Part shown: piece by piece, positions 16,456 to 24,462 of the stretch
How the letters are laid out: the number at the start of each line of letters is the position of its first letter
Numbering within the stretch: position 1 is the stretch's first letter
NCBI RefSeq assembly: GCF_003119195.2
Contig: NZ_CP022253.1
Span: 2,179,001 to 2,243,000 of the forward strand
Source of the DNA: Azospirillum baldaniorum
GTDB taxonomy: Bacteria; Pseudomonadota; Alphaproteobacteria; Azospirillales; Azospirillaceae
DNA: 64,000 bases
Reading direction: 5' to 3'
The notes under the pieces: model-generated
The model's input: only the letters and a program-made list of their open reading frames with translations
The model's database searches: none
Told to the model about the DNA's origin: nothing
Made by a program: the position numbers and the translations under genes

Positions 16456-17376
16456 TCAGCCGACCTGGGCGTGCGGAGCCGCCAAGTGCGCGATGCCCTC
16501 CAGATAGCGCCCCCCGTCGTAGATCAGCCCCAGCGGCTGGTAGCGCTCCAGCTTGTCCGTGCCGGTCAGGTGCAGCAGATCGATCGGCGTGTGGGGGTAG
16601 ACGGGCGAGCGCCACAGCCCGTCCGCGCCGCGCACCGGCACGGCCATGCTGCACATCCAGTTGGCCGTCGCCGGCAGCAGCAGCGTGTTCCTCACTTGGA
16701 ACATCACGATGTTGAGGACGATCTGCTCGCACAGGAAGTGGAAGGTGGTCCGCGTCGCGTCGCGCAGGCTGTCCCGGAACAGGTCCCAATGGGGCGCGTC
16801 GTGGGGAAGCCCGTAGAAGCCCAGATTGTAATAGGGCAGCGAACCGGCCAGCGCGGCGACCTCCTCCCCGAAGAAGCGCGTGATGAGCTTGGCGCGCTCC
16901 GCCACGGACTGGGCGTTGGCGGTGTGTGACGCCAGGAAGGGATAGGCCGCATCGGCCTCGGGGACGATCACGGCGTGCCCGCCGCGCACGCCCGCGACGG
17001 CGGCGTCCAGCGCGGCGGAATTCTGAACCCAGATGTCGGCGTCCAGATGCAGGTAGCATTGGAAACCGGGGAAGTAGTCGCGCAGGAACGGGCGGCAGAG
17101 CATCGCCTTCCAGAAGGGGATCTGCCGGTCGAGCTGCGCCACGAGCTGCAGGTGCGGCCAGACCACCAGATCGTCCCGCACCGGCGCGATGCGGTCGCAG
17201 AGCGGCGCCACATGATCGCGCTGCGCGGCGGTCAGCCCGACATCGATCAGGCAGACCCGATAGCGCCGGCGGTCCAGCGGGCGCAGCGACAGCAGAAGCC
17301 CGACCAGAAGCTCGAACACGCCACGGTCGGCGCAGATCACGACAGCGGTCTCGGCCTCGAACGGCAAGGTTTCCAT
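16456..17376 (-). CDS. Putative glycosyltransferase, GT8-like DxD protein
   Basis: A 306-residue soluble protein with a nucleotide-sugar-transferase look: an N-terminal Rossmann strand (ETAVVICADRG), LLLSLRPLDRRRY, and a DxD metal motif in YLHLDADIWVQ (about 107-117), followed by PYYNLGFYG and a late HLTGTDK segment. No signal peptide or membrane helix. The donor and acceptor are unknown. I prefer ATG 17376 (METLPFEAE); ATG 17412 would add a basic MVRRVQLRSARS stretch, and neither has a clear Shine-Dalgarno. It is upstream of, but not in, the ltnD operon. Confidence 0.6.
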   Translation of the reverse strand: METLPFEAETAVVICADRGVFELLVGLLLSLRPLDRRRYRVCLIDVGLTAAQRDHVAPLCDRIAPVRDDLVVWPHLQLVAQLDRQIPFWKAMLCRPFLRDYFPGFQCYLHLDADIWVQNSAALDAAVAGVRGGHAVIVPEADAAYPFLASHTANAQSVAERAKLITRFFGEEVAALAGSLPYYNLGFYGLPHDAPHWDLFRDSLRDATRTTFHFLCEQIVLNIVMFQVRNTLLLPATANWMCSMAVPVRGADGLWRSPVYPHTPIDLLHLTGTDKLERYQPLGLIYDGGRYLEGIAHLAAPHAQVG

Positions 17377-17468
17377 GGAACGCGCCGATCTCAGTTGCAC
17401 CCGGCGCACCATAGCGATGGCGCTGCGCGAAGACCAGGATCAGAGCGCCAAAAATCAGGGCGCCGAAG

Positions 17469-18587
17469 TCACGCCCTGATCCGCTTCGGCACGCGCAACA
17501 GCACCCACAACACCAGAAGATGCGCCGCCATCCAGGCCAGCGCCGCCGCAGGCATCAGCAGGTCCGGCGCCGTGCTGGCCGCGGCGACGCGCAGCGCGGC
17601 GGACAGCCCGACCAGAGCGATGGCGGCGGTGGCGGGCCGGGAGAAATCCGGCGGCAGAGCCTCCCGCTGCAGGGTTGCGCGCACCATCATGGAGGCGGCC
17701 AGCGTGCCCAGCGCACCCGCCCCGATGACGTGCCAGCCCGCCCCGCCGGTCAGCGGAGCCAGCCGCTCCACCCCCAGGAACAGCCAACCGAGCCCGAGCC
17801 AGCCGTAACCCAGATGCAGGCTCCACAGGTCCGGGCGCTTCAGCACGGCGACCGTCCGCCAGCGCGCCAGACGTGCCCAGGCGGTCACCCCGGCCAGCGC
17901 GGCGCCCGCCGCCCCGATCCAGGCCAGCGGGCCGGTCGTCACCCCGGCGGCCACGGTCAGGGCGGCCAGCACCGCCCCGGCGACACCCGCCCATTCCAGG
18001 CGCGGCTGCACCCGCTCGACCAGCGTCCCGCCCTGCCTGCGGACTTCTCCCGCCGTGGCCGACGGGATGATTCGCCCGCCCATCACCAGCATCAGGATGC
18101 CGACGAGATGCAGCGCGAACAAAGCGCCCGTCCGTCCGCCGTCGCCGCCCCACCAGACCAGCGCCTCGGCCAGCGCGAAGGCGCCGATCACCGGGCCGAA
18201 CAGCTTGTTGTGGCCGCTCTTGGCGGCGCGCAGGAAGGGCACGCCGGCCACCACGAACAGCGCCACCGGATAGGCCAGCGCCAGCGGTGCCGCGATCTCC
18301 GGCGGAAGCCCGGCCAGCACCGCCAGCCGCCCGGCCAGCCACGCGGCGAAGGCGACGGTCAGCGCCATCCCGGACGGTCGCGTCAGCAGAAAGCCGCCGA
18401 CCACCGCCAGCGCGTAGCCCATCAGCATCTCGTGGGCGTGCAGCGCCGGGGTCCAGCCGATGCCGAGCCAACCGAAATAACCGGCCACCCACAGCGGCAC
18501 GCTGAGCGCCCCATAGAGCGCGGCGGCGGGGAAGAACAGGCGGTGCCCCCACGGACGCTGCGGGGGCGGCGGAACGAAGGCGCTCAT
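17469..18587 (-). CDS. nnrS: NnrS family membrane protein (second copy)
   Basis: A 372-residue polytopic protein of the NnrS family: [13 protein letters not shown] at the N-terminus, [20 protein letters not shown] (about 46-65), [11 protein letters not shown] (about 170), LHLGYGWLG and [10 protein letters not shown] near the end. About 11-12 membrane segments. The ATG at 18587 overlaps the stop codon of the upstream hxlR gene (ATGA), indicating translational coupling. Unlike the copy at 10470 it has no CRP/FNR-type box; its expression is tied to the HxlR regulator. The two NnrS proteins share the family motifs but differ clearly elsewhere. Confidence 0.9.
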   Translation of the reverse strand: MSAFVPPPPQRPWGHRLFFPAAALYGALSVPLWVAGYFGWLGIGWTPALHAHEMLMGYALAVVGGFLLTRPSGMALTVAFAAWLAGRLAVLAGLPPEIAAPLALAYPVALFVVAGVPFLRAAKSGHNKLFGPVIGAFALAEALVWWGGDGGRTGALFALHLVGILMLVMGGRIIPSATAGEVRRQGGTLVERVQPRLEWAGVAGAVLAALTVAAGVTTGPLAWIGAAGAALAGVTAWARLARWRTVAVLKRPDLWSLHLGYGWLGLGWLFLGVERLAPLTGGAGWHVIGAGALGTLAASMMVRATLQREALPPDFSRPATAAIALVGLSAALRVAAASTAPDLLMPAAALAWMAAHLLVLWVLLRVPKRIRA

Positions 18588-18961
18588 GCGGCGATGACAG
18601 CAGAAGCGGTGGCAGAAGCGGCGGCGGCGGGGCGCAGATGCTCCTCGCCCCAGGCCTTCAGCGCCAGGATGATCGGCTCCAGACTCCGCCCGCGCGGCGA
18701 CAGGCTGTATTCGACACGCGGCGGCACCTCCGCATAGACGGTGCGGACCAGCAGCCCGTCCGCCTCCAGTTCGCGGAGCTGGGTGGTCAGCATGCGCTGG
18801 GTGACGTTCGGCACGCGGCGGCGGATCTCGTTGAAGCGCAGCGTGCCGTCCAGCAGATGGTAGAGGATCAGCCCCTTCCACTTCCCGCCGATGAGGGCGA
18901 GCACGCCCTCCACCGGGCAGCCCGGCGAGCAGTCCAGGTTGGCGTGGGGAACGCGGGCCAT
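18584..18961 (-). CDS. HxlR family winged-helix regulator
   Basis: A 125-residue MarR-like HxlR protein. The N-terminal [11 protein letters not shown] carries the conserved redox-type cysteines of this family, followed by [22 protein letters not shown], the recognition helix region [19 protein letters not shown] and wing [12 protein letters not shown]. Such regulators sense quinones, aldehydes or oxidants through the N-terminal cysteine. ATG 18961 has AAGGA upstream. It heads an operon with nnrS and is divergent from a quinone-reductase-like gene, the classic arrangement for a local autoregulator. Confidence 0.92.
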   Translation of the reverse strand: MARVPHANLDCSPGCPVEGVLALIGGKWKGLILYHLLDGTLRFNEIRRRVPNVTQRMLTTQLRELEADGLLVRTVYAEVPPRVEYSLSPRGRSLEPIILALKAWGEEHLRPAAAASATASAVIAA

Positions 18962-18982
18962 GACGGTATCCTTTTCGACACT

Positions 18983-18999
18983 ATGTGCGTTTCATGTGC
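18983..18999. promoter_or_regulatory. Direct repeat, candidate HxlR operator
   Basis: ATGTGC occurs at 18983-18988 and again at 18994-18999, spaced 11 bases apart (one helical turn), in the AT-richer 131-base region between hxlR and the divergent oxidoreductase. The placement fits binding of a dimeric winged-helix regulator controlling both directions. The assignment is inferred. Confidence 0.4.
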
Positions 19000-19092
19000 A
19001 TTCTTGCGCCCCGGTGCTGCAAGGCGCAAGTCTGTCGGCAGAGCACACCACGCCGCAACAAGCACCCAACAACAAGCAAAGGACTTCAGGCC

Positions 19093-20106
19093 ATGCGCGC
19101 CGTCGCCTTCACCCAATCCCTGCCCATCGACGCCCCCGACGCCCTCATCGACGTCGAGCGTCCCCGCCCCGAGCCCCAGGGCCGCGACCTGCTGGTCGAG
19201 ATCAAGGCCGTCTCGGTCAATCCCGTGGACACCAAGGTCCGCCGCAACATGCCGCCCGCACCGGGCGCCATGAAGGTGCTGGGCTGGGACGCCGCCGGTG
19301 TCGTGGTCGCCGCCGGGCCGCAGGCCACGCTGTTCAAGCCGGGCGACGCCGTCTTCTACGCCGGGGCCATCGACCGCGACGGCACCAACGCCGAGTTCCA
19401 TCTGGTGGACGAGCGCATCGTCGGGCCGAAGCCGGCCAGCCTCGACTTCGCCCAGGCCGCGGCACTGCCCCTGACCAGCATCACCGCGTGGGAAGCCATG
19501 TTCGACCGGCTGGACGTGCGGCGCCCGGTGCCGGGGGCGGCGAACGCCATCCTGATCGTCGGCGGGGCCGGCGGCGTCGGCTCCATCGCCATCCAACTCG
19601 CCCGGCAGCTGACCGACCTGACGGTCATCGCCACCGCGTCCCGCAAGGAGACGCAGGCTTGGTGCCGGGACCTGGGCGCCCATCACGTCATCGACCACCG
19701 CAAGCCGCTGGCCGCCCAGGTGGAGACGCTGGGCATCGGCGCCCCGGCCTTCGTCTTCTCGACCAACGACACCGGCGCCCACCTGCCGGAGATCGCCGCC
19801 CTGATCGCCCCGCAGGGCCGCGTCGCGCTGATCGACGATCCGGCGGGGCTGGACGTCATGGTGCTGAAGCGCAAGAGCGTGTCGCTGCATTGGGAGTTCA
19901 TGTTCACCCGGCCCGTGTTCGGCACCGCCGACATCGACGCCCAGCACGCGTTGCTCAGCGAGGTGTCGCGCCTCGTCGACGCCGGCACCGTCCGCACGAC
20001 GCTGGCCGAGACGTTCGGCACCATCAACGCCGCCAACCTGACGCGCGCCCACGCCCTGCTCGAAAGCGGGCGGGCCAAGGGCAAGATCGTGCTGGCCGGC
20101 TTCTGA
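19093..20106 (+). CDS. Quinone oxidoreductase-like zinc-free MDR enzyme
   Basis: A 337-residue medium-chain reductase of the zeta-crystallin/YogA type. SVNPVDTKVRR near 47 replaces the catalytic zinc ligands, and the NADPH motif is IVGGAGGVGSIAIQLAR (about 155-171). These enzymes reduce quinones or alkenals with NADPH. ATG 19093 has AAAGGA 9-14 bases upstream. It is transcribed divergently from hxlR-nnrS across a 131-base region. An HxlR regulator beside a quinone reductase is a recurrent electrophile-stress pair. Confidence 0.9.
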   Translation: MRAVAFTQSLPIDAPDALIDVERPRPEPQGRDLLVEIKAVSVNPVDTKVRRNMPPAPGAMKVLGWDAAGVVVAAGPQATLFKPGDAVFYAGAIDRDGTNAEFHLVDERIVGPKPASLDFAQAAALPLTSITAWEAMFDRLDVRRPVPGAANAILIVGGAGGVGSIAIQLARQLTDLTVIATASRKETQAWCRDLGAHHVIDHRKPLAAQVETLGIGAPAFVFSTNDTGAHLPEIAALIAPQGRVALIDDPAGLDVMVLKRKSVSLHWEFMFTRPVFGTADIDAQHALLSEVSRLVDAGTVRTTLAETFGTINAANLTRAHALLESGRAKGKIVLAGF

Positions 20107-20244
20107 TCCGCGCCTTGCCTTTTGGGCGGGGGACGGTCAGTCTCCCGTCCCAAGGGAGCGGAGCGGAGAAGCGGAAATGGCCGGGGTGAAGTGGCTCGGA
20201 TGCCGGAAGCGGGCCGGCGAGACCGGTGCGTCTTGGGCGGCGCC

Positions 20245-20664
20245 ATGACCCGCCTGCGCATCCGCATCGACTTCGACACCGGCGGCTCGGTCGGGCCGGG
20301 CAAGATCATGCTGCTGGAGCGGATCCGGGAGACCGGTTCCATCTCCGCCGCGGCGCGGACCCTGGACATGTCCTACCGCCGCGCCTGGCTGCTGGTCGAC
20401 GACCTCAACCGCATCTTTGCCGAGCCGGTGGTTTCCGCCGCGGTGGGCGGCAAGCACGGCGGCGGAACCGCGCTGACCGCCTTCGGCGAACGGGTGATCG
20501 AGCATTACCGCGCGGTCGAGCGCGACGCCTTCGCCGCCACCACCCCGCGGCTGGAGGCGCTGGAGGGGATGCTCAACGCCGGGTACGGCACGGGAAGCGA
20601 CCCGGCGGACGATGGGAGCTTCTCCGGCGATCCCGGGCTGAAGCCCGGCTGCAAGCCGGCCTGA
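20245..20664 (+). CDS. ModE-type winged-helix transcriptional regulator (DNA-binding domain only)
   Basis: A 139-residue protein with the LysR-like winged helix of ModE: GPGKIMLLERIRETGSISAAARTLDMSYRRAWLLVDDLN (about 17-55), then GGKHGGGTALTAFGERVIEHYRAVE. It lacks the C-terminal TOBE molybdate-binding domains, so it is a short ModE family member whose ligand sensing is unclear. ATG 20245 gives MTRLRIRIDFD; the frame is open upstream but without family similarity. The last 30 residues are low-complexity. No molybdate transporter is adjacent. Confidence 0.85.
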   Translation: MTRLRIRIDFDTGGSVGPGKIMLLERIRETGSISAAARTLDMSYRRAWLLVDDLNRIFAEPVVSAAVGGKHGGGTALTAFGERVIEHYRAVERDAFAATTPRLEALEGMLNAGYGTGSDPADDGSFSGDPGLKPGCKPA

Positions 20665-20700
20665 CGGTTCTTCCGGAACGGCGGAGCGATCGCCGTTGAT

Positions 20701-20851
20701 TCCCCCTCTCCCGCCCCAGGAGAGGATGGCGCTGAAAGCGCCGGGTGAGGGCCGCACAAGGATCAAGGCACCGATTCTCGACGGCACCCTCACCTTTCCC
20801 ACGCTTTGCGTGGGTCCCTTCCCTCTCCCGGGGCGGGAGAGGGACCATCAA
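20701..20851. repeat. Long inverted intergenic repeat, second type
   Basis: The outer arms CCCTCTCCCGCCCC (about 20703) and GGGGCGGGAGAGGG (about 20837-20850) are near-perfect inverted repeats separated by about 120 bases. The interior has a smaller palindrome, CCCACGCTTTGCGTGGG (about 20799-20815). It fills most of the 303-base gap between the modE-like gene and rpe. It is related in style to, but different in sequence from, the copies at 135, 28108, 52670 and 63676. Confidence 0.65.
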
Positions 20852-20967
20852 GCGGCTTGGCCCTGAACGGAACGGCGAGAGGGGTTGGGGCGGCGGGGGA
20901 GCCGTGGTATGGGAAGGCGGATTTTCCACCGCCCTTTCCCGCATCGCTCACGCCAAGGATTTCCGCC

Positions 20968-21624
20968 ATGCGCCCGGTCAAGATCGCCCCGTCCATCCTC
21001 TCCGCCGATTTCGCCCGGCTGGGCGAGGAAGTGCGCGCCATCGATGCTGCGGGCGCCGACTACATCCACATCGACGTGATGGACGGCCATTTCGTCCCCA
21101 ACATCACCATCGGCCCGGCGGTGGTGAAGGCGCTGCGCCCGCACACGGCGAAGCCCTTCGACGTGCATCTGATGATCGCCCCGGTGGACCCCTACATCGC
21201 CGCCTTCGCGGACGCCGGCGCCGACATCATCACCGTCCATGCGGAGGCCGGCGCGCACGTCCATCGCACCATCCAGCTCATCAAGTCGCTGGGCAAGAAG
21301 GCCGGCCTGTCGCTGAACCCGGCCACCCCGCTGGAGGCCGTCGATTATCTGCTGGAAGACCTCGATCTGGTTCTGGTCATGACGGTCAACCCGGGCTTCG
21401 GCGGGCAGAGCTTCATCGCCAACCAGCTTCCCAAGATCCATGAGCTGCGCCGCCGCATCGACGCGCTGGGCAAGCCCATCGACCTCCAGGTCGATGGCGG
21501 AATCAACGGCGAGACCGCCCGCATCGCCATCGAGGCGGGCGCCGACGTTCTGGTCGCCGGAACCGCCACCTTCACCGGCGGGCCGGACCGCTACGCCGCC
21601 AACATGCGCGCCCTGCGGAGCTGA
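20968..21624 (+). CDS. rpe: Ribulose-phosphate 3-epimerase
   Basis: A 218-residue TIM-barrel metalloenzyme interconverting ribulose 5-phosphate and xylulose 5-phosphate in the pentose phosphate/Calvin pathways. Signatures: [16 protein letters not shown] (about 5-20), [18 protein letters not shown] (about 34-51), [25 protein letters not shown] (about 138-150) and [11 protein letters not shown] (about 177). The start ATG 20968 (MRPVKIAPS) has AAGGA upstream. It stands as a single gene between the repeat at 20701 and the GlsB-type gene. Confidence 0.97.
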   Translation: MRPVKIAPSILSADFARLGEEVRAIDAAGADYIHIDVMDGHFVPNITIGPAVVKALRPHTAKPFDVHLMIAPVDPYIAAFADAGADIITVHAEAGAHVHRTIQLIKSLGKKAGLSLNPATPLEAVDYLLEDLDLVLVMTVNPGFGGQSFIANQLPKIHELRRRIDALGKPIDLQVDGGINGETARIAIEAGADVLVAGTATFTGGPDRYAANMRALRS

Positions 21625-21696
21625 TCTCCGGCCCTGCCCTCTCCCTCCCGGCCATGCTCCAGGTGGGTTTATCCGCAAGAGGGTCCTCCTTCGGGC

Positions 21697-21721
21697 AGAA
21701 CCAAACGCCGTTCTGGGCGTT
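21697..21721 (+). promoter_or_regulatory. EcfG-type general stress promoter of the GlsB-like gene
   Basis: AGAAC (21697-21701), a 16-base spacer and CGTT (21718-21721): one mismatch from GGAAC-N16-CGTT. It lies 47 bases before the ATG of a YeaQ/GlsB-type stress membrane protein and close to phyR. GlsB/YeaQ-type genes are frequent members of the alphaproteobacterial general stress regulon, which supports the call. Confidence 0.55.
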
Positions 21722-21767
21722 ATGGCTGCGTGGGATCGAGGACATCGATACTGGAGGGAGAGAGGTT

Positions 21768-22025
21768 ATGGGTATTCTGTGGACGATCATCATCGGCTTC
21801 CTGGCCGGCATCGTCGCCAAGTTCCTGATGCCGGGCCGTGATCCGGGCGGCTTCATCATCACCACGCTGCTCGGCATCGCGGGTGCCTTCGTCGCCACTT
21901 ATCTGGGCGAGGCCGTTGGCTGGTACCGGGCGGGCGAAGGGGCCGGCTTCATCGGCGCCATCGTCGGCGCCATCATCATCCTGGCCATCTACCGCATGAT
22001 CGCCGGGCGCCGGACCACCGTCTGA
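21768..22025 (+). CDS. GlsB/YeaQ/YmgE family stress-response membrane protein
   Basis: An 85-residue, strongly hydrophobic protein with three membrane segments: MGILWTIIIGFLAGIVAKFLMPG, DPGGFIITTLLGIAGAFVATYLG, and GFIGAIVGAIIILAIYRMI. The GRDPGGFIIT loop and glycine zipper are typical of the transglycosylase-associated (GlsB/YeaQ) family, which is induced by stress in many bacteria but lacks a proven biochemical role. GGAGGGAGAGAGG precedes ATG 21768. It is monocistronic, ended by a strong terminator, and carries an EcfG-like promoter. Confidence 0.92.
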   Translation: MGILWTIIIGFLAGIVAKFLMPGRDPGGFIITTLLGIAGAFVATYLGEAVGWYRAGEGAGFIGAIVGAIIILAIYRMIAGRRTTV

Positions 22026-22052
22026 GACAGCGGCACACCACACCGCACACGC

Positions 22053-22080
22053 AAAGGGCGGCCCGACGGGGCCGCCCTTT
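22053..22080. terminator. Bidirectional rho-independent terminator
   Basis: A perfect 12-bp stem AAAGGGCGGCCC (22053-22064) and its complement (22069-22080) with loop GACG, flanked by A and T runs on both sides. It lies between the converging GlsB-like gene and phyR and can end both transcripts. Confidence 0.9.
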
Positions 22081-22120
22081 CGCTTTTCCATCCGGACCGC
22101 AGATCACCGGACCACAGTCG

Positions 22121-22900
22121 TTACGCCAGGGCCACCGGGCTCGGCATGAAGACCGCGCGCGAGATCGCCGCCTGGATCGCCTCGTTGGTGAAGGGCTTGC
22201 GGACAATCTGGCCGAGATGGCGGGCGTCCGCCTCCTCCAGGTCGCCGTCGAAGGCCGTGACAAAAATGGTCCGCATGGCGCGCTTCTGGCGCAGCCGGCG
22301 GGCGACCTCGACCCCGCTGCCGCCATCGGCCAGCCGGACGTCGAGCAGGGCCAGCGTCGGCTTCTCGGCCTCCAGCAGTTCCAGGGCCTCCTGCTCGTTG
22401 TTGGCGGTCCCGCAGACGACATGGCCCATGTCTGTGACCAGCGAGCCGATCTCCATCGCCAGGATCGGGTTGTCCTCGACCACCAGCACCCGCTGGGTCA
22501 GCGCGTTGCGCACCTTGTCGCGGGCGATGGTCAGCCGGTCCTGGCCCTCCGGCGCGGGGATCTGCAGCACCTGGGCGGCTTCGGGAACCGTCAGCCCCTC
22601 CAGCGTGATCAGCAGATACATGCGCCGCTCGCCTTCCGGCAGGGACGCCAGCGCCCGTTCGATGGGGTGCGGCGACGGGGTCGGCAGCCCGCCCCCGTCC
22701 TCGTCGAACAGCAGATTCAGCAGGGCGTAGAGCGGTACCCGCGCCCCGGCTTCCAGCCCGAAACGGGACGGGGCCATCACGGCGACCTCGACGCAGCGCG
22801 TCACGAGATCGTCACCGCGTTCGGTCGCTCCAGTCAGCGCGCGCGCGTAGCGGCGCAGGTAGGGGAGATGATCGTAAAGCTGGCGTGCGTAGACTCGCAT
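22121..22900 (-). CDS. phyR: General stress response regulator PhyR
   Basis: A 259-residue PhyR: an N-terminal sigma-factor-like domain (about 1-130, with LPYLRRYARALTG and the region 4-like LPEGERRMYLLITLEGLTVPEAAQVL) fused to a C-terminal receiver (about 140-255; VLVVEDNPILAMEIG, phosphoacceptor in LALLDVRLADG, switch residues VTAFDG and KPF). When phosphorylated, PhyR binds the anti-sigma factor NepR and frees EcfG. I chose ATG 22900 (MRVYARQLYDHLPY) with GGAAGA upstream; ATG 22978 has no ribosome-binding site. nepR, ecfG and a PhyK-type kinase are not in the window. Confidence 0.93.
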   Translation of the reverse strand: MRVYARQLYDHLPYLRRYARALTGATERGDDLVTRCVEVAVMAPSRFGLEAGARVPLYALLNLLFDEDGGGLPTPSPHPIERALASLPEGERRMYLLITLEGLTVPEAAQVLQIPAPEGQDRLTIARDKVRNALTQRVLVVEDNPILAMEIGSLVTDMGHVVCGTANNEQEALELLEAEKPTLALLDVRLADGGSGVEVARRLRQKRAMRTIFVTAFDGDLEEADARHLGQIVRKPFTNEAIQAAISRAVFMPSPVALA

Positions 22901-23094
22901 GACCCGTTCTTCCGCGCCGGTGGGTGGGTCCGTCCGGCCTTCGGCACCGAAGGGCGCTGGCCGGTCGGCTTGATTCATAACTTGTTAACACTCTGAAACA
23001 CTATCACGCCCCCCAAGGAGGGCGAACCGAAAAAAAGGCCGAGTCCCCCTTCCCCCGTTGGCAGAGGCCACATGGCCGAGCCGCATCGCTGGGC

Positions 23095-23658
23095 CTACCG
23101 CGCCTGCTCCCGCTGCTGGCGCGACCGCCACTGCCAGGGCTTCTCCACCTGCCCCGCCCACAGGCCCAGCCGGCGGCTCTGCGCGAAGGCCTCGCTGGAG
23201 GCGTAGGCCGGCGACAGGCTGCGGTAGGCGAAGGCCCAGCCGCGCGCCACCATGGCCGCCCCCAGATCGACGCCGAGCACCCGGCATTCGCCCAATTGCT
23301 GGCCATTGCGGTCGCGTTCGGCGATGGTGCAGGTCACCTCCTGGTCCTTGATCAGGCTGGCCAGCACCGCGGTGGCGATGCGGAAGCAGTCCAGCTCATG
23401 CCCGTAACGGTTCCGGCATTTCTGCCCGACGTCCGGGGCGTCGATCCCCATCAGGCGAACCGGCGTGCCCTTGATGGACAAGGTATCGCCCTCCATGGCG
23501 ACACCCTGTCCTTTTAACGTTTCATTGGGGGTGTTGGCGACCTTGCCTTTGGTCGTCCCTCCCTGGGCATACGCCGTTCCGGTTGAACACAGGACGAGAA
23601 GCGCCACCAAAGGAGCGAGCCACTCAGAACAAGGTCGGCGCGTCATCGGGCGGTGCAT
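23095..23658 (-). CDS. Exported thermonuclease (SNase-like) family protein
   Basis: A 187-residue protein with a signal peptide (LAPLVALLVLCSTGTAYAQG, cleaved near residue 31) and a staphylococcal-nuclease-like OB fold (about 45-165): IKGTPVRLMGIDAPDVGQ, CRNRYGHELDC, VTCTIAERDRNGQQLGEC and VARGWAFAYRSLSPAY. Probably periplasmic or secreted; nuclease activity is plausible but the catalytic Arg/Glu set is only partly recognisable. Its first 35 bases overlap the end of the upstream YedK gene. ATG 23646 is an alternative start. Confidence 0.82.
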   Translation of the reverse strand: MHRPMTRRPCSEWLAPLVALLVLCSTGTAYAQGGTTKGKVANTPNETLKGQGVAMEGDTLSIKGTPVRLMGIDAPDVGQKCRNRYGHELDCFRIATAVLASLIKDQEVTCTIAERDRNGQQLGECRVLGVDLGAAMVARGWAFAYRSLSPAYASSEAFAQSRRLGLWAGQVEKPWQWRSRQQREQAR

Positions 23659-24334
23659 CGTCCAAGGGAGCCGCGCACGCCTCGTCGTCGTTGCGCACGT
23701 TGTTGACGCGCGGTCCCACCGGGTGGGCCTCCAGCAGCGCGTCGGGTGCCGGCTTCAGCAGCCCTTCCAGCACCGGCAGCGGGGCGGCGGGGTCCAGCCA
23801 CAGGTCCCAATTCGTCTCGTCGAGGATCACCGGCATGCGCTCGTGCAGCGGCTTCAGCACCGCGTTCGCCGTGGTGGTGACGATGGTCAGCGTCTCCAGG
23901 GGCTCCGCAGGGGCCGGGCCGCCCTTCGGGCCGTTCCAGCGCTCCCACAGGCCGGCGAAGGCGAAGGGCGCGCGGTCGCGGCGGCGGATGGCGTAGCCCT
24001 GCTTGCGCTTGCCCTCCGCCTTCCACTCATAGAATCCGTCCACGGGAACCAGGCAGCGCCGCTTGCGGAACGCCTCCCGGAAGGACGGCTTCTCGGCCAG
24101 CGTCTCCCCACGCGCGTTGATCAGCCGCGCCCCGATGGACGGCTCGTCCGCCCAGAAGGGCACAAGGCCCCAGCGCAGGCTGACCAGATGGCGCCCATCC
24201 TCCTCCCGCCGCACGGCGGGCACCGGCTGGGTGGGGGCCACGTTCCAGCGGGGCTGGAGGTTCGGCAGTTCGGGGAAGCCGAACAGCCGCTGAACCTCCG
24301 CGGCCGGCGTGGCGAGTATCATGCGTCCGCACAT
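23624..24334 (-). CDS. yedK: SOS response-associated peptidase (YedK/HMCES family)
   Basis: A 236-residue SRAP protein that covalently traps abasic sites in single-stranded DNA through Cys2. The N-terminus is MCGRM as required, followed by RWNVAPTQPVPAVR (about 29-42), LRWGLVPFWA, LINARGETLAEKPSFREAFRKRRCLVPVDGFYEW (catalytic Glu in FYEW, about 103), and the His in LHERMPVIL (about 162). Length is normal. It overlaps the nuclease gene by 35 bases, so the two are cotranscribed. No LexA box was evident upstream. Confidence 0.95.
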   Translation of the reverse strand: MCGRMILATPAAEVQRLFGFPELPNLQPRWNVAPTQPVPAVRREEDGRHLVSLRWGLVPFWADEPSIGARLINARGETLAEKPSFREAFRKRRCLVPVDGFYEWKAEGKRKQGYAIRRRDRAPFAFAGLWERWNGPKGGPAPAEPLETLTIVTTTANAVLKPLHERMPVILDETNWDLWLDPAAPLPVLEGLLKPAPDALLEAHPVGPRVNNVRNDDEACAAPLDDAPPDDAPTLF

Positions 24335-24462
24335 GGCCTAAGAATAGGTGGCCCGGCGCCCCCACGCCACCGCCGGCTTATGCCCAACCGAGGGTTTTCG
24401 CCGGCCAAGGCTCCGCCTATCTTCTCCGGGTGTCTCTCCACGCGATAGGAAAGCCCCGCCCC

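Noticed and set aside
20675..20697. GGAAC...CGTT after the modE-like gene as an EcfG promoter for rpe
   Set aside because: The spacer is 14 bases and it is nearly 300 bases from rpe.
22901..23094. NepR anti-sigma gene next to phyR
   Set aside because: No frame in either direction has NepR features; the available frames stop early.
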